Origin: an uncultured Prevotella sp.
GTDB taxonomy: Bacteria > Bacteroidota > Bacteroidia > Bacteroidales > Bacteroidaceae
Direction: 5' to 3'
NCBI GenBank assembly: GCA_934204655.1
Contig: CAKPZJ010000015.1
Location: 1 to 58,334, forward strand
DNA: 58,334 bases
This document shows, piece by piece, positions 45,901-54,786 of this stretch. A program made the position numbers and the translations under genes. Under the pieces are notes generated by a model. The model saw only the letters and a program-made list of their open reading frames with translations, did not search any database and was not told the DNA's origin. Numbering within the stretch: position 1 is the stretch's first letter; each line of letters begins with the position of its first letter.

Positions 45901-47327
45901 TTGAGGAATGTGTGGCTGAATGGGGGCAGCACGCCCATGTCTTCGGCTACCAGCAGGGTGTTGCTGGTAGCTGTCTGGCTGGTCTTCACTCCGTCGGTAA
46001 CGGTGATGGTGTAGTAGTAGTTGTTCATCGAGTTGATGGTCTTGTCGACAAACGATGTAGCTGTGATGTCATTGCCCAGCACCACGCGGTCGGGCATACG
46101 GGTCAGGGTGTACTTGGCGGCCTCGGCATTGATATATCCGCCGTTGACACCGGTAGTTACGGCATCCCAGCTGATGGTCACCTCGTTAGAGTTGGCCGCC
46201 TTGACGGCTTGGAAGTTGGCGGGGGCCTTGGGGGTGTCTTGGCCTACAAAACTCTGGATAGAGGTAATCTGGCCGCTAACGTCATTCAGGCTGGCGCTTA
46301 CGGCAAACTTGTGTATTCCCTCGGTCGTAACGGTGACGGGAACGCTGATTTCGGCTCCCGGCTGACCTTCGCCGGTAGTGGATTCGGCATCGTCAACATA
46401 TACCTTGTATGAGAGAGTTCCACTCAGGGCATCGCCATTCTCGGCCTTGTCGGGCAGGGTGAATATGAAGTTACCCGTAAGGCTGGTCTTAGCAAACTCT
46501 GTCCGCATCTTGGTGATGAAGGCAGGCTTAACAACGGTCTTCTTAGGAATGGAGAATACTCCGCACCAGCTTATCTTGGCATTGTCAAAGTCGGTAACCT
46601 TAGTCGCTTTGCCAGTGGCTGAGTCTATGGTGTACAGAGAGCTCTCGGTAGCTGTGCGGGCAAACCAGTAGGCAGTACCTGTACTTTCGTCAAAACAGGC
46701 ACCCTGAATATCTGTTGACGGAACCACGCCTGTGGAGCCAATGGCATTTGGCTTACCTGTGGCGAGGTCAAACAGGTATAGGGTACCGTCTACTCCAATG
46801 CCGTAAACACGCCCTTGATTATCCGAATAGAGGGCAACAAACTGCTGAGGCAGGGTAGCTACGACAGTGGTCATAGCTGTCTCCAAGTTTAGTGTGCGTA
46901 AATCGTATCCATTGGAGGTGTTAGGGTAGCAGCCGTAGACCTGCGAACTCTTGGCATCGTAGGTCAGAGCGGTCGGTACAATCCTTTCAGGAAACATGTC
47001 CGTTATCTTTGTCCATGTATTGGCATCATATTTTTCCAACTTGACGGCTATTACTACATTCTTTTTCATATATGCTGAAAAGAAGTAGTAGTTTCCGTTG
47101 GCATACACACCTGCGACGGGCGTGTAGAAAGACACAGGCAGAAGATTCTTCAACGTGGGTGGATTCTCAGTCGTAGTTGAGTAGATTCCCACCGGACTTT
47201 TGCCCGAGGAGATGGCTCCGTAGAGCGTCACCGGGTTGGGTGCGGCTCTGTAAGCTCCCTTGGGATTGGCCCAGACAAGCCCCACTATCAGTGTGAGCAA
47301 GCAGGCGCATAGAGTAAGTCTTTTCAT
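42921..47327 (-). CDS. Large secreted multidomain protein with T9SS type A sorting domain
   Basis: This 1468-residue protein has a signal peptide (to about residue 20, GLVWANP). A beta-propeller-like region follows (about 60-260, with repeated YDAKSSQVYG, DNQGRVYGIG and DESTGTAYWF strands), then fibronectin III-like modules (AP-NFQAVKAANSNEVTISWDA; APSNVTWYQ; ASNVKAEVK). Three MAM/choice-of-anchor-J-like jelly-roll segments follow (FFKTIDANNDGNTW; WYYMFDTNTDLKV; MESYEAWTVGG). The last 75 or so residues (ANVAIYTLDGRLVSKV...GVYLVKV) form a type A type IX secretion signal. It is probably a cell-surface adhesin or glycan-binding protein. No catalytic motif is seen. Confidence 0.85.
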   Translation of the reverse strand: MKRLTLCACLLTLIVGLVWANPKGAYRAAPNPVTLYGAISSGKSPVGIYSTTTENPPTLKNLLPVSFYTPVAGVYANGNYYFFSAYMKKNVVIAVKLEKYDANTWTKITDMFPERIVPTALTYDAKSSQVYGCYPNTSNGYDLRTLNLETAMTTVVATLPQQFVALYSDNQGRVYGIGVDGTLYLFDLATGKPNAIGSTGVVPSTDIQGACFDESTGTAYWFARTATESSLYTIDSATGKATKVTDFDNAKISWCGVFSIPKKTVVKPAFITKMRTEFAKTSLTGNFIFTLPDKAENGDALSGTLSYKVYVDDAESTTGEGQPGAEISVPVTVTTEGIHKFAVSASLNDVSGQITSIQSFVGQDTPKAPANFQAVKAANSNEVTISWDAVTTGVNGGYINAEAAKYTLTRMPDRVVLGNDITATSFVDKTINSMNNYYYTITVTDGVKTSQTATSNTLLVAEDMGVLPPFSHTFLNEQGLGFFKTIDANNDGNTWTTNKKNVYYNASKENAADDWLVSPKMRLEAGKSYHISMTLMASDASKTEKFEITYGKVAQPSSLTTVICPATTTSSSYTIDQWFTPIFSGSYYIGIHALSDKAQGALGIMNFSISGAVAKSSPAAATDITTKPDAKGELRSQIDFACPTTTFGNTALDAITKVVVTNQTTGSVIATETDVRPGQKVSVIDPAPQAGMNQYTIVCYNTAGAGVVATAGCWAGIDIPAAPSNVTWYQRGSQAVINWEAPTVGMHGGYIDPSKVTYSVYNLETSQDVKKDLKVCTYTDTPQTTDAQTALTYLVYAKNDQGTGNAGRSNSSAFGVGYECPYHESFSQKELQTKPWLISQVSGNNAWQLVDDLAPQASPQDKDRGMMGYSAVKPGSARIESPVLNLAKQVKATLKFWYYMFDTNTDLKVVASNDCGASWTEIATVPKDVLNKWAIATIDLTPYKECEHLQIGFEASNSTPGAPVLVDNIFVGHTFDYDLGIQEVNIPTMVHAGNALKGSVVVANKGFKTIDSYQVEYYLNSKQVGTVDGHQLEANATETLPLEIDFPVSYSDYMNITCKVVCATDEKLTDNEQATLVLVTRSPYPKASNVKAEVKSSKEVALTWTTPNTTYYPIRTDDMESYEAWTVGGIDVTEDRTTHKMIVKQDRGTIGDYTLIDKDHLPTQYIMGAYGKPIPHLGDGMVCMVMDMTLYGNKSSIMDAHSGNKMLCFWTSPQNDDYFILPELAPNSKYISFWAKSLSAKYGLESFDIMVSTTGKEPSDFTVFKSVKDVPTGYKTDFEKGYSFYEFDLPADTKYVAIHYNSKDVLALLIDDITCTPNYETQTLTLNGYNIYRDGVKVNDEPVKETTFTDRLAEDAASASEHAALYAEKTPHYYNVTAVYEEGESGFSETAEPTQTDGIDASTIANGRIYTISDAIVIDGMAGANVAIYTLDGRLVSKVKAAASTQVPVSKGVYLVKVQQYTRKVVVK

Positions 47328-47378
47328 AAAATTAAAAGTTATGTTTACAATCTGTAATGCTTTCTCTTAAATTTCTTG

Positions 47379-47410
47379 CAAATGTATGTAAAAAATATTA
47401 ATATGACGAA
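47379..47410 (-). promoter_or_regulatory. Promoter of the T9SS-protein gene
   Basis: On the minus strand TACATTTG (47379-47386) is a full -7 match, with TTCG (47407-47410) 20 bp upstream as a one-mismatch -33 box. The leader is about 45 nt. Confidence 0.55.
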
Positions 47411-47523
47411 TATTTCTCTATTTATTTCCGTCTCTGACTTATAAATAGTAAGAAATAAGGTGGTGCTCGCCAGGGCTGACATCCTAAATATATCGGCTTG
47501 CACATGGGTTTGCTAAAGGCAGA

Positions 47524-47556
47524 TGACCATCAGCGCCTAACGTGCCCTGATGGTCA
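47524..47556. other. Perfect 10-bp inverted repeat upstream of the helicase gene
   Basis: TGACCATCAG (47524-47533) and CTGATGGTCA (47547-47556) are perfect complements around a 13-nt loop. No T-run follows in either direction, so an operator or RNA hairpin is more likely than a terminator. It lies between the two divergent genes. Confidence 0.5.
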
Positions 47557-47615
47557 AAAACTATAGTAAAGATGAAAAAAATATTTATTTGTATGGCTAT
47601 GACGAAAAAAGGCAT

Positions 47616-47623
47616 TACTTTTG
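47616..47623 (+). promoter_or_regulatory. Candidate -7 box for the helicase gene
   Basis: TACTTTTG matches TAnnTTTG. TTTG occurs at 47588-47591, but the 24-bp spacing is too long for the consensus. The leader would be about 75 nt. Confidence 0.45.
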
Positions 47624-47704
47624 CAACTATACCTATTATATATAAGGTACCAGCCATCATCGGCTCCTTACTGGAGACAACAGATAACCTAAAAACTGAC
47701 GCCA

Positions 47705-50700
47705 ATGCCTATATGGGACAAGATACTAAAAGCCGTAGACCGCACCCTCGCTCCTGACGCTAACCAGTCAGGAGAAACCTCACAGGTGCTTCGCGCCGAG
47801 CATTATGCCCTGATAGATACCGAGGTGGGCCTGCGCGATCATAAGATACACGACATAGGCGCCCTGCGTTACGACGGTGCCGTGTATCACGATGCCTCGC
47901 GGCAAGGATTGGATGTCTTTCTTGCCGACGTGGATTATCTCTGCGGCCACAACATCGTGCATCACGATGCCCGTTATCTCTTCGGCGACGGCCCCTGTCG
48001 CTGGCAGTTGGTCGATACGCTCTATATGTCGCCCATATTGTTTCCAGACCGCCCCTATCATAAACTGTTAAAAGACGATAAACTGATAAGCGACCAGGCC
48101 AATAACCCCGTTAACGACTGCCGTAAGGCCCAGGACCTGCTCTTTGACGAACAGGGCTGTTGGGCTCACCTGCCCGAGACCCGTCGGCAAGTGTTCGCCA
48201 CATTGCTGGCAGGCGTGCCCGAGTTTGAGGGCTTTATGCGTATGGTGGGAGCCACACCCGTGACAGGCGATGTGACGGCTCTGATACGCATCGCGTACGA
48301 GGGTTGTATCTGCCAACATGCTCAGTTGGACGATATGTGTCGGCACCAGCCTGTGGCCTTGTCCTACGCCCTGTCGCTCATAGGTGCTGCTGACTACCGC
48401 TCGCTGACCCCACGCTGGGTGCTGGCCAACTATCCCGAGGTAGAGCATATCATCCACGCACTCTGTGCCACCCCGTGCAGGCAGGGCTGCGCCTATTGCA
48501 ACCGCCAGCTCGATGTACACTATAATCTGCGCCGCTTCTTCGGCTACAGCGAGTTTCGCACCTATAACGGCGAGCCCCTCCAGGAACAGGCTGCCCGGGC
48601 TGCCGTGTCGGGGCGCTCGCTCTTAGCCATCTTTCCAACGGGCGGTGGCAAGTCGCTGACCTTTCAGCTGCCGGCGCTGATGGAGGCCAGGGCCACCCAC
48701 GGCCTCACGGTGGTCATATCGCCCCTGCAATCGCTGATGAAAGACCAGGTAGACAATCTGTCCGAACGGGGCATTACCGATGCAGTGACCATCAATGGTC
48801 TGCTGGACCCTATCAGCAGGGCGCTGGCCATAGAGCGGGTGCAGACGGGCGATGCCTCGCTGCTGTATATAGCCCCCGAGATGCTGCGGTCTAAGACCAT
48901 AGAGCGCATACTGATGGCCCGCCATGTGGCGCGGTTCGTGATAGACGAGGCCCACTGCTTCTCGTCCTGGGGCCAGGACTTCCGCGTAGACTATCTGTAC
49001 ATCGGCCAGTTTATCCGCCACTATCAGACAGCCAAGCAGCGGCGGCATCCCATCCCCGTATCGTGCTTCACGGCAACGGCCAAGCAGAAGGTGGCGCAGG
49101 ACATCTGTGACTATTTCAGGAATCAACTGGGCCTGGAGCTCGACCTCTACGCCTCCTCGGCGGCCCGGACTAATCTGCGCTACTCTGTGATACATACCGA
49201 TACCGATGAAGACAAGTATGCCAAGTTGCGGTCGCTGATAGCCTCGGCCCAGTGTCCGGTCATTGTCTATGTGTCGCGTACCAAGCGCACCCGCGAGTTG
49301 GCCACCCGACTTACCCGCGACGGCTATAAGGCGCTGCCCTTCAATGGTAAGATGGATGCCGATGAGAAGATAGCTAACCAGGAAGCCTTTATGACCGACA
49401 AGGTGAGCATCATCGTGGCTACCTCGGCCTTTGGCATGGGTGTAGACAAGAAAGATGTAGGACTGGTGGTACATTATGACATATCAGACTCGCTCGAAAA
49501 CTACGTGCAGGAGGCTGGCCGTGCCGGCCGCGACCCTCATCTGGATGCGCGCTGCTACATATTATATAATGATAACGACCTGGACAAGCACTTTATACTG
49601 CTCAACCAGACCAAACTGAGCATAAGCGAGATACAGCAGGTGTGGATGGCGGTGAAAGCCTTTACCCGTAAACGGCCGAGGGTGTGCTGCTCGGCCTTAG
49701 AGATAGCCCGCCAGGCTGGATGGGACGACTCGGTATCGGATATAGAGACCCGCGTGCGTACAGCCATATCGGCCCTGGAACAGAGTGGCTACGTGGAGCG
49801 CGGCAACAACGTGCCCCATGTCTACGCCACCGGCATTACGGTCAGGAATATGGACGAGGCGCGGGCACGCATCATGGCCTCGGCCCTATTCTCGGGCGAT
49901 GAAACCGAGAAGGTGGTGCGCATCATCCGGTCGCTCATCCACCAGAAATACACGACACGTGGCGAAGACCAAGAGGCAGAGTCGCGCGTAGACTATCTGG
50001 CCGACATACTGGGCCTGAGCAAGCGCGAGGTAATCTCGGCGGTAGAGCGGATGAGGCAGGAGGGCATCCTGGCCGACAGCAAGGACATCTCGGCCTATCT
50101 GATGGACAGCGGTGACACCGAGCGCAAGGCCCGTATGCAGTTGGAACGCTTTGCCCGGCTCGAGCGGTTCATACTCGACAGCATCCAGGAGGGCACTCTG
50201 CAAACCTCGTGCAAGCTCCTTAACGACAAGGCCGTAACCGAGGGCATCACCACCTCTAAGGAGAAAGATGTGCGCACGCTCCTTTACTTCCTATCCATCA
50301 AGGGCTATACCCGTAAGACCGAAGATGCGGGCCATAACATCAAGGTAGACAGAACGGGCGATGCTGAGACCATCCTGCGCAGATATGAAAAGCGGTTGTA
50401 TATATGTCGGTTTGCTATCGAGTGGCTGTATGGGCAGGCAGAGCGACAGGCATTAGTGGCCGAGAAACAGACGGCACCCACCGGGAAGACCGACTCGATA
50501 ACTTTCTCGGTTATAGAACTGATGCAGCAGATGGCTCAGGGGCAGCAGGAACTTTTCAACCAGATAGGAACGATACTGATAGAGGATGTAGAGGAGGCTC
50601 TGCTGTATCTGTCTAAGATTGGTGCCATCAAGTTAGAGGGTGGTTTCCTGGTTCTCTACAACGCCATGGAGATTCGTCGCATCAAGGACAGCAAGCTGCG

Positions 50701-52597
50701 GTACAAGATAGACGACTACAGGATGCTCAACGAGTTCTATAAGCAGAAGATACAGCAGATACACATCGTGGGCGAGTATGCCAACCTCATGGTGCGCGAC
50801 TACCAGGCAGCCCTGCAGTATGTCCAGGACTACTTTAATATGGACTATCGGCGGTTTATAGCCAAGTATTTCAAGGGCGACCGTGTCGGGGAGATAGCCC
50901 GCAATCTGACGCCGGCCAAGTATCACCAGCTTTTTGGCCAACTTTCAGCCCGTCAGATGGAGATAATAGCCGACCGCGAGTCGCGCTGTATTGTAGTAGC
51001 GGCCGGTCCGGGCAGTGGCAAGACCCGCGTGCTGGCTCATAAGTTGGCCTCGCTCTTGTTGTTAGAGGACGTGAAGCACGAGCAGCTGCTCATGCTCACC
51101 TTCTCGAGGGCTGCGGCTACCGAGTTCAAGCAGCGCCTTATCGGGCTGATAGGCAATGCGGCTCATTTCGTCGAGATTAAAACTTTCCATTCCTACTGCT
51201 TTGACCTGTTAGGTCGCATTGGTACACTGGAGGAGTCTGATAATGTGGTGGCCAATGCTGCCAAGATGATACGCGACGGCGAGGTGGAGCCCGCCAAGAT
51301 AGGCAAGGCGGTACTGGTAATAGATGAGGCACAGGACATGAGCGCCGATGACTATGCGCTGGTCAAGGCCCTGATGGACAATAACGAGGAGATGCGCGTA
51401 ATAGCCGTGGGCGACGACGACCAGAACATCTACGAGTTCAGAGGGGCCAACTCGCACTATATGCAGCTTCTGGCTCAGCTGCCGGGTGCCCGGTTTGTCG
51501 AGATGACCGAGAACTACCGCAGTGCGCGCCATATCGTAGGGGCGGCCAACAACTTTGTGTCTGCTATCCATAACCGGCTGAAGCAGAGTCCTATTGTCTC
51601 GATGAGTCATGACGATGGCCAGGTGACGGTAGACAGGTACTCGTCGGCATATATGTATCAGCCCCTCGTGGCCGAGGTGGCCAGCCACCATGGCGAGGGC
51701 TCTACCTGTGTGCTTACGCAGACCAATGAGGAGGCAGTGATAGTGGTGGCGGCGCTGCAGAGGCTGGGCGTGAGCAGCAAGCTGATACAGTCGATGGGCG
51801 GCATCAGGTTTTGGAACCTGGCAGAGGTGAGGTATTTTATGAAGCACATTACGCGTGGCACCCATACGCCCATCGTGGACGAGGAGGTATGGGATAAAGC
51901 CCGGCAAGCCACCCTGGCAGTTTACAGCCGTAGCCATGCGCTGCCTTATGTACGGCGTTGCATCGCGCTCTTTGAGCAGACTAACCCAAAGAAGTACCTC
52001 AACGACTTTAAGGAATATGTCTTCGAGTCGTCGATAGAAGACTTTACACCGCCCGCGGATGGCCAGGTCATCGTGTCGACCATCCACAAGGCCAAGGGCC
52101 GCGAGTTTGACAATGTGTATATGTTGATAGCCAATGTGGGCAGACTGACCGATGACCAGCTGCGACGTTTCTATGTAGGTATGACCAGGGCTAAGCGTCG
52201 GCTGGCCATATTCACTAATACAGTTCTCTTTGACCGCATAGGTGCCGACCATGTGGCGGCTCATCAGCAAGACTACCCCCTGCCGACGGAGGTTGTGTTG
52301 CAGTTGTCGTACCGCGATGTTTACTTGGGTTTCTTTAAGAACCGGACCAACGAGTTGCTGTCGCTGCGTAGCGGCGACGGGCTGACGTACAGGGACTGGT
52401 TGCTCTACGACTTGGGCGGGCGGCCCGTGGCCAAGTTGTCGGCCACTATGCAGCAGCGGCTGACCGAATGGCAGGAGCGGGGGTACCAGGTGAAGGGGGC
52501 GAAGGTGCGCTTTATAGTGGCCTGGAAACCCAAGGATGCGCCCAAGACTGAGCGCGAGACGGCCGTGCTGTTAGTAGACCTGGCGATGAGCCGATAG
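47705..52597 (+). CDS. Three-part DNA repair/defence enzyme: DEDD exonuclease + RecQ helicase + UvrD/Rep helicase
   Basis: This 1630-residue protein joins three enzymes. Residues about 33-150 look like a DnaQ-type 3'-5' exonuclease: DTE (D38, E40), HNIVHHD (D88) and D144, although the histidine of DEDDh enzymes appears replaced (C139). Residues about 290-900 are a RecQ helicase with TGGGKS (312-317), DEAH (414-417), the AGRAGRD arginine finger (604-610) and winged-helix segments. Residues about 1080-1540 are a UvrD-like SF1 helicase with GPGSGKT (1101-1107), DEAQD (from 1207), GDDDQ (1236-1240), STIHKAKG and YVGMTRAKRR (from 1490). Exonuclease plus RecQ recalls human WRN. Long RecQ-UvrD proteins are known in Bacteroidetes; the role (recombination repair or phage defence) is not established by context. 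Confidence 0.9.
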   Translation: MPIWDKILKAVDRTLAPDANQSGETSQVLRAEHYALIDTEVGLRDHKIHDIGALRYDGAVYHDASRQGLDVFLADVDYLCGHNIVHHDARYLFGDGPCRWQLVDTLYMSPILFPDRPYHKLLKDDKLISDQANNPVNDCRKAQDLLFDEQGCWAHLPETRRQVFATLLAGVPEFEGFMRMVGATPVTGDVTALIRIAYEGCICQHAQLDDMCRHQPVALSYALSLIGAADYRSLTPRWVLANYPEVEHIIHALCATPCRQGCAYCNRQLDVHYNLRRFFGYSEFRTYNGEPLQEQAARAAVSGRSLLAIFPTGGGKSLTFQLPALMEARATHGLTVVISPLQSLMKDQVDNLSERGITDAVTINGLLDPISRALAIERVQTGDASLLYIAPEMLRSKTIERILMARHVARFVIDEAHCFSSWGQDFRVDYLYIGQFIRHYQTAKQRRHPIPVSCFTATAKQKVAQDICDYFRNQLGLELDLYASSAARTNLRYSVIHTDTDEDKYAKLRSLIASAQCPVIVYVSRTKRTRELATRLTRDGYKALPFNGKMDADEKIANQEAFMTDKVSIIVATSAFGMGVDKKDVGLVVHYDISDSLENYVQEAGRAGRDPHLDARCYILYNDNDLDKHFILLNQTKLSISEIQQVWMAVKAFTRKRPRVCCSALEIARQAGWDDSVSDIETRVRTAISALEQSGYVERGNNVPHVYATGITVRNMDEARARIMASALFSGDETEKVVRIIRSLIHQKYTTRGEDQEAESRVDYLADILGLSKREVISAVERMRQEGILADSKDISAYLMDSGDTERKARMQLERFARLERFILDSIQEGTLQTSCKLLNDKAVTEGITTSKEKDVRTLLYFLSIKGYTRKTEDAGHNIKVDRTGDAETILRRYEKRLYICRFAIEWLYGQAERQALVAEKQTAPTGKTDSITFSVIELMQQMAQGQQELFNQIGTILIEDVEEALLYLSKIGAIKLEGGFLVLYNAMEIRRIKDSKLRYKIDDYRMLNEFYKQKIQQIHIVGEYANLMVRDYQAALQYVQDYFNMDYRRFIAKYFKGDRVGEIARNLTPAKYHQLFGQLSARQMEIIADRESRCIVVAAGPGSGKTRVLAHKLASLLLLEDVKHEQLLMLTFSRAAATEFKQRLIGLIGNAAHFVEIKTFHSYCFDLLGRIGTLEESDNVVANAAKMIRDGEVEPAKIGKAVLVIDEAQDMSADDYALVKALMDNNEEMRVIAVGDDDQNIYEFRGANSHYMQLLAQLPGARFVEMTENYRSARHIVGAANNFVSAIHNRLKQSPIVSMSHDDGQVTVDRYSSAYMYQPLVAEVASHHGEGSTCVLTQTNEEAVIVVAALQRLGVSSKLIQSMGGIRFWNLAEVRYFMKHITRGTHTPIVDEEVWDKARQATLAVYSRSHALPYVRRCIALFEQTNPKKYLNDFKEYVFESSIEDFTPPADGQVIVSTIHKAKGREFDNVYMLIANVGRLTDDQLRRFYVGMTRAKRRLAIFTNTVLFDRIGADHVAAHQQDYPLPTEVVLQLSYRDVYLGFFKNRTNELLSLRSGDGLTYRDWLLYDLGGRPVAKLSATMQQRLTEWQERGYQVKGAKVRFIVAWKPKDAPKTERETAVLLVDLAMSR

Positions 52598-52630
52598 GGG
52601 AGTAGGCGGGCCGTTTCGGCAGTCTGGGAA

Positions 52631-54688
52631 CTATCGGATAATGCCGTTGTCGTTGTCGCTCAGGTCGATGCGCTTCTCGGTGGCCTGGCGCTTGCTGCCA
52701 TGCGACAGGCGGAAGGACAGGCTGAACGTCAGACTGTTAGCCTGGTCGTTGGCGTAGCCCACAATGTGCTTGTGCAGGTTGCGGTTGAGTAGGTCTGAGC
52801 GGTTGGCTACGTGCTGGCGGCTCAGAGGGTTGATCCAGCTGAGGCGTATCCGCCAGCGCCCTGCCTTGTAGGCGGCCTGGAGGTTGCTGTAGGCTCCGCT
52901 GAAACCGCGCGTCTCGCCCTCTAAGAACCGATTGCCATTGTCACCATAGGCTTGCAGGGTGAGGCGACCAAGATAGGCGGTGACGCTGCCCACGCAGAAG
53001 TAGGAGGTGTAGCAGTGGGTGTAGTCGTTGCCGAAGTTGAAACAGCGGAAGAGGCCCCCGTAAACGGCTATCTGCAGCCGCTCGGGTATGGCCCAGTAGC
53101 TGGCGTAGGCCATAGACTGGACTACGGATATTTCTTTCTGATTAGTCTGAGTATAAATGAACTTATTATCATCCGTGCGTTCGTAGTGGGCCATGTTGGG
53201 CTTGCTGCAGCGCTTGTAGTAGCCGTCGATAGAGGTCTGTCAGCGTTCGTTGTTGTACGACAGGCGCAGGGCGTGCTCCGTCTCGCGGTTGGGGCGTAGG
53301 TCGGGGTTGCCCACCGTCCACTCCATGCTGTTGTTGCGTATGGCGGCATCGCTGATAAAGGCTATGCGCGACACTTTCTCGCGGATGGAGAAGTCGTAGC
53401 TCAGCTGCAGGCCGTCGCTGAGGGCGTAGGCTACCGATAGCTTGGGGCGCAGGGTCCAGTAACGGTAGCGGTGGGCATCCTGGGTATAGCATAGACGGCT
53501 GGCCCCAGTGCCGAGGGTGTAGCGCAGGGGGCCGAGGATGCCCTTGATTTCGGCGAAAGCGTAGAGCGAGTGGTTCATCATTAGGTTGAGAGCGTCGGCA
53601 CTGCCATGGTAGCTGTTGCGGGTGTGTTTGTATCGGTAGTTGAGACCGGCCGACAGGGTGAAGGGTTTCAGCCTGTTCTCGTAGATTATCTCGGACAGGA
53701 GCGAGGTAGACCGGCCGCTGACGGCATACTGATAGGGCGTGTCCTCGTCGTAGTAGTGGTTGGCCTGGGTGCTGATATGGGTGCCCACGGTGTTGACGGT
53801 GACCGACTGGCGAGGCGTAAGCTGACGGAAGAAGTAGAGGTCGGCCACGGGCGAGCCGTTGTGCCCCCACTCTCTATCGGTGGCCGTGGTGTGGGTGTTG
53901 GCCTGGGCTATGTCCCTGATGCTATAGTCGCCCGGTGTGCGGGTCAGCGTACCGCTCAGTGCCGCCTGGAACACGCAGGCCGTGCTGTCGGCCCAGTTAT
54001 AGGCCAGTCGCGCCTCGTGCTGCGATTTCTTGCGTAGTGTCTCGGTGTCGTTGCGGCTCATGGTGTACACACTCCCGTCGCTGAGGGTGTAGGCGGCCTC
54101 CTCGCAGTTGCGCTGACCCCGCAGGCGGTAGCCGCTGTAATCGTACGACAGCGACCACTCGCCCTTGCCACGGTGCCACTGGCCATACACCATGCCATCG
54201 CCCCGGAGGGCGGTGAGCCCGGCGGTGATGTCGGTGCCCACGGTGTAACCGCCCGAGGGGCGGCGCATGGTGATGTCAATGACATAGGCCACCTGGTCGC
54301 CGTAGCGCAGTCCTGGGCTATCGATGAAATCGACCTTTTTTATCATTTTGGGCGTGAGTGCCATCAGCTCCTGCCGACTGGCGATGATGCCGTTGATGCG
54401 CACCTGCACCTCGCCCTTGTTGTTGATGGCCGTGATGGCGTGCGCGGTGTTGTCTATGCGTATGTTGGGCATTGTTAGCATACGCAGTATGTCGTAGGCA
54501 TTGGTGGCGGCGCCCTTCTGCGCCTCGGTGGGGTATAGGGTCACTCCGTCGGCCCGGTTTACTACCTTGGCACCCTTGACCACCACCTCCTGGAGGGCCA
54601 CGGCCTTACTGTCGTTCTGTGCGGCCGCTGTCATGGGTATGGCCATGACGAGTATCGGCCCTATCATAGCTGCTATTCTCATCTGCAT
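52631..54688 (-). pseudogene. TonB-linked/outer-membrane beta-barrel protein split by an in-frame TGA
   Basis: The two open frames 54688-53240 and 53194-52631 are in the same phase. They are separated only by a TGA at 53242-53240 (codon 483 of 686), so they are one gene. The N-terminus has a signal peptide and a plug-like domain (LQEVVVKGAKVVNRADGVTLYP). The rest is a beta-barrel of the 'outer membrane beta-barrel family' type. Sequence on both sides of the stop (YNNER / QTSIDGYYKR) is continuous family-like barrel, where TGG (Trp) is expected. TGA ends other genes here (for example fucP and lpxH), so recoding is unlikely. It is a recent nonsense mutation or a sequencing error. Confidence 0.85.
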
Positions 54689-54709
54689 GAAGTTGTGTGG
54701 TTACTTCTG

Positions 54710-54717
54710 CAAAGATA
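54710..54717 (-). promoter_or_regulatory. Candidate -7 box for the barrel-protein gene
   Basis: On the minus strand TATCTTTG, followed by CAG, lies 22 bp before the start codon. The same TATCTTTGCAG is found before the neighbouring regulator gene (55527-55517), suggesting parallel control. Confidence 0.5.
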
Positions 54718-54786
54718 TAGCTTAACAAGGATAGGGCCGAGAAATCTGTCTGACAACTGTCTGACATTTGCTTGCCGGTAATCTAA

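Noticed and set aside
45087..46412. Long plus-strand frames within the T9SS-protein gene
   Set aside because: They are antisense to a gene with clear signal peptide, fibronectin-like modules and sorting domain.
47484..47757. Small frames between the T9SS-protein and helicase genes
   Set aside because: They overlap promoter candidates and the inverted repeat, and show no recognisable domain.
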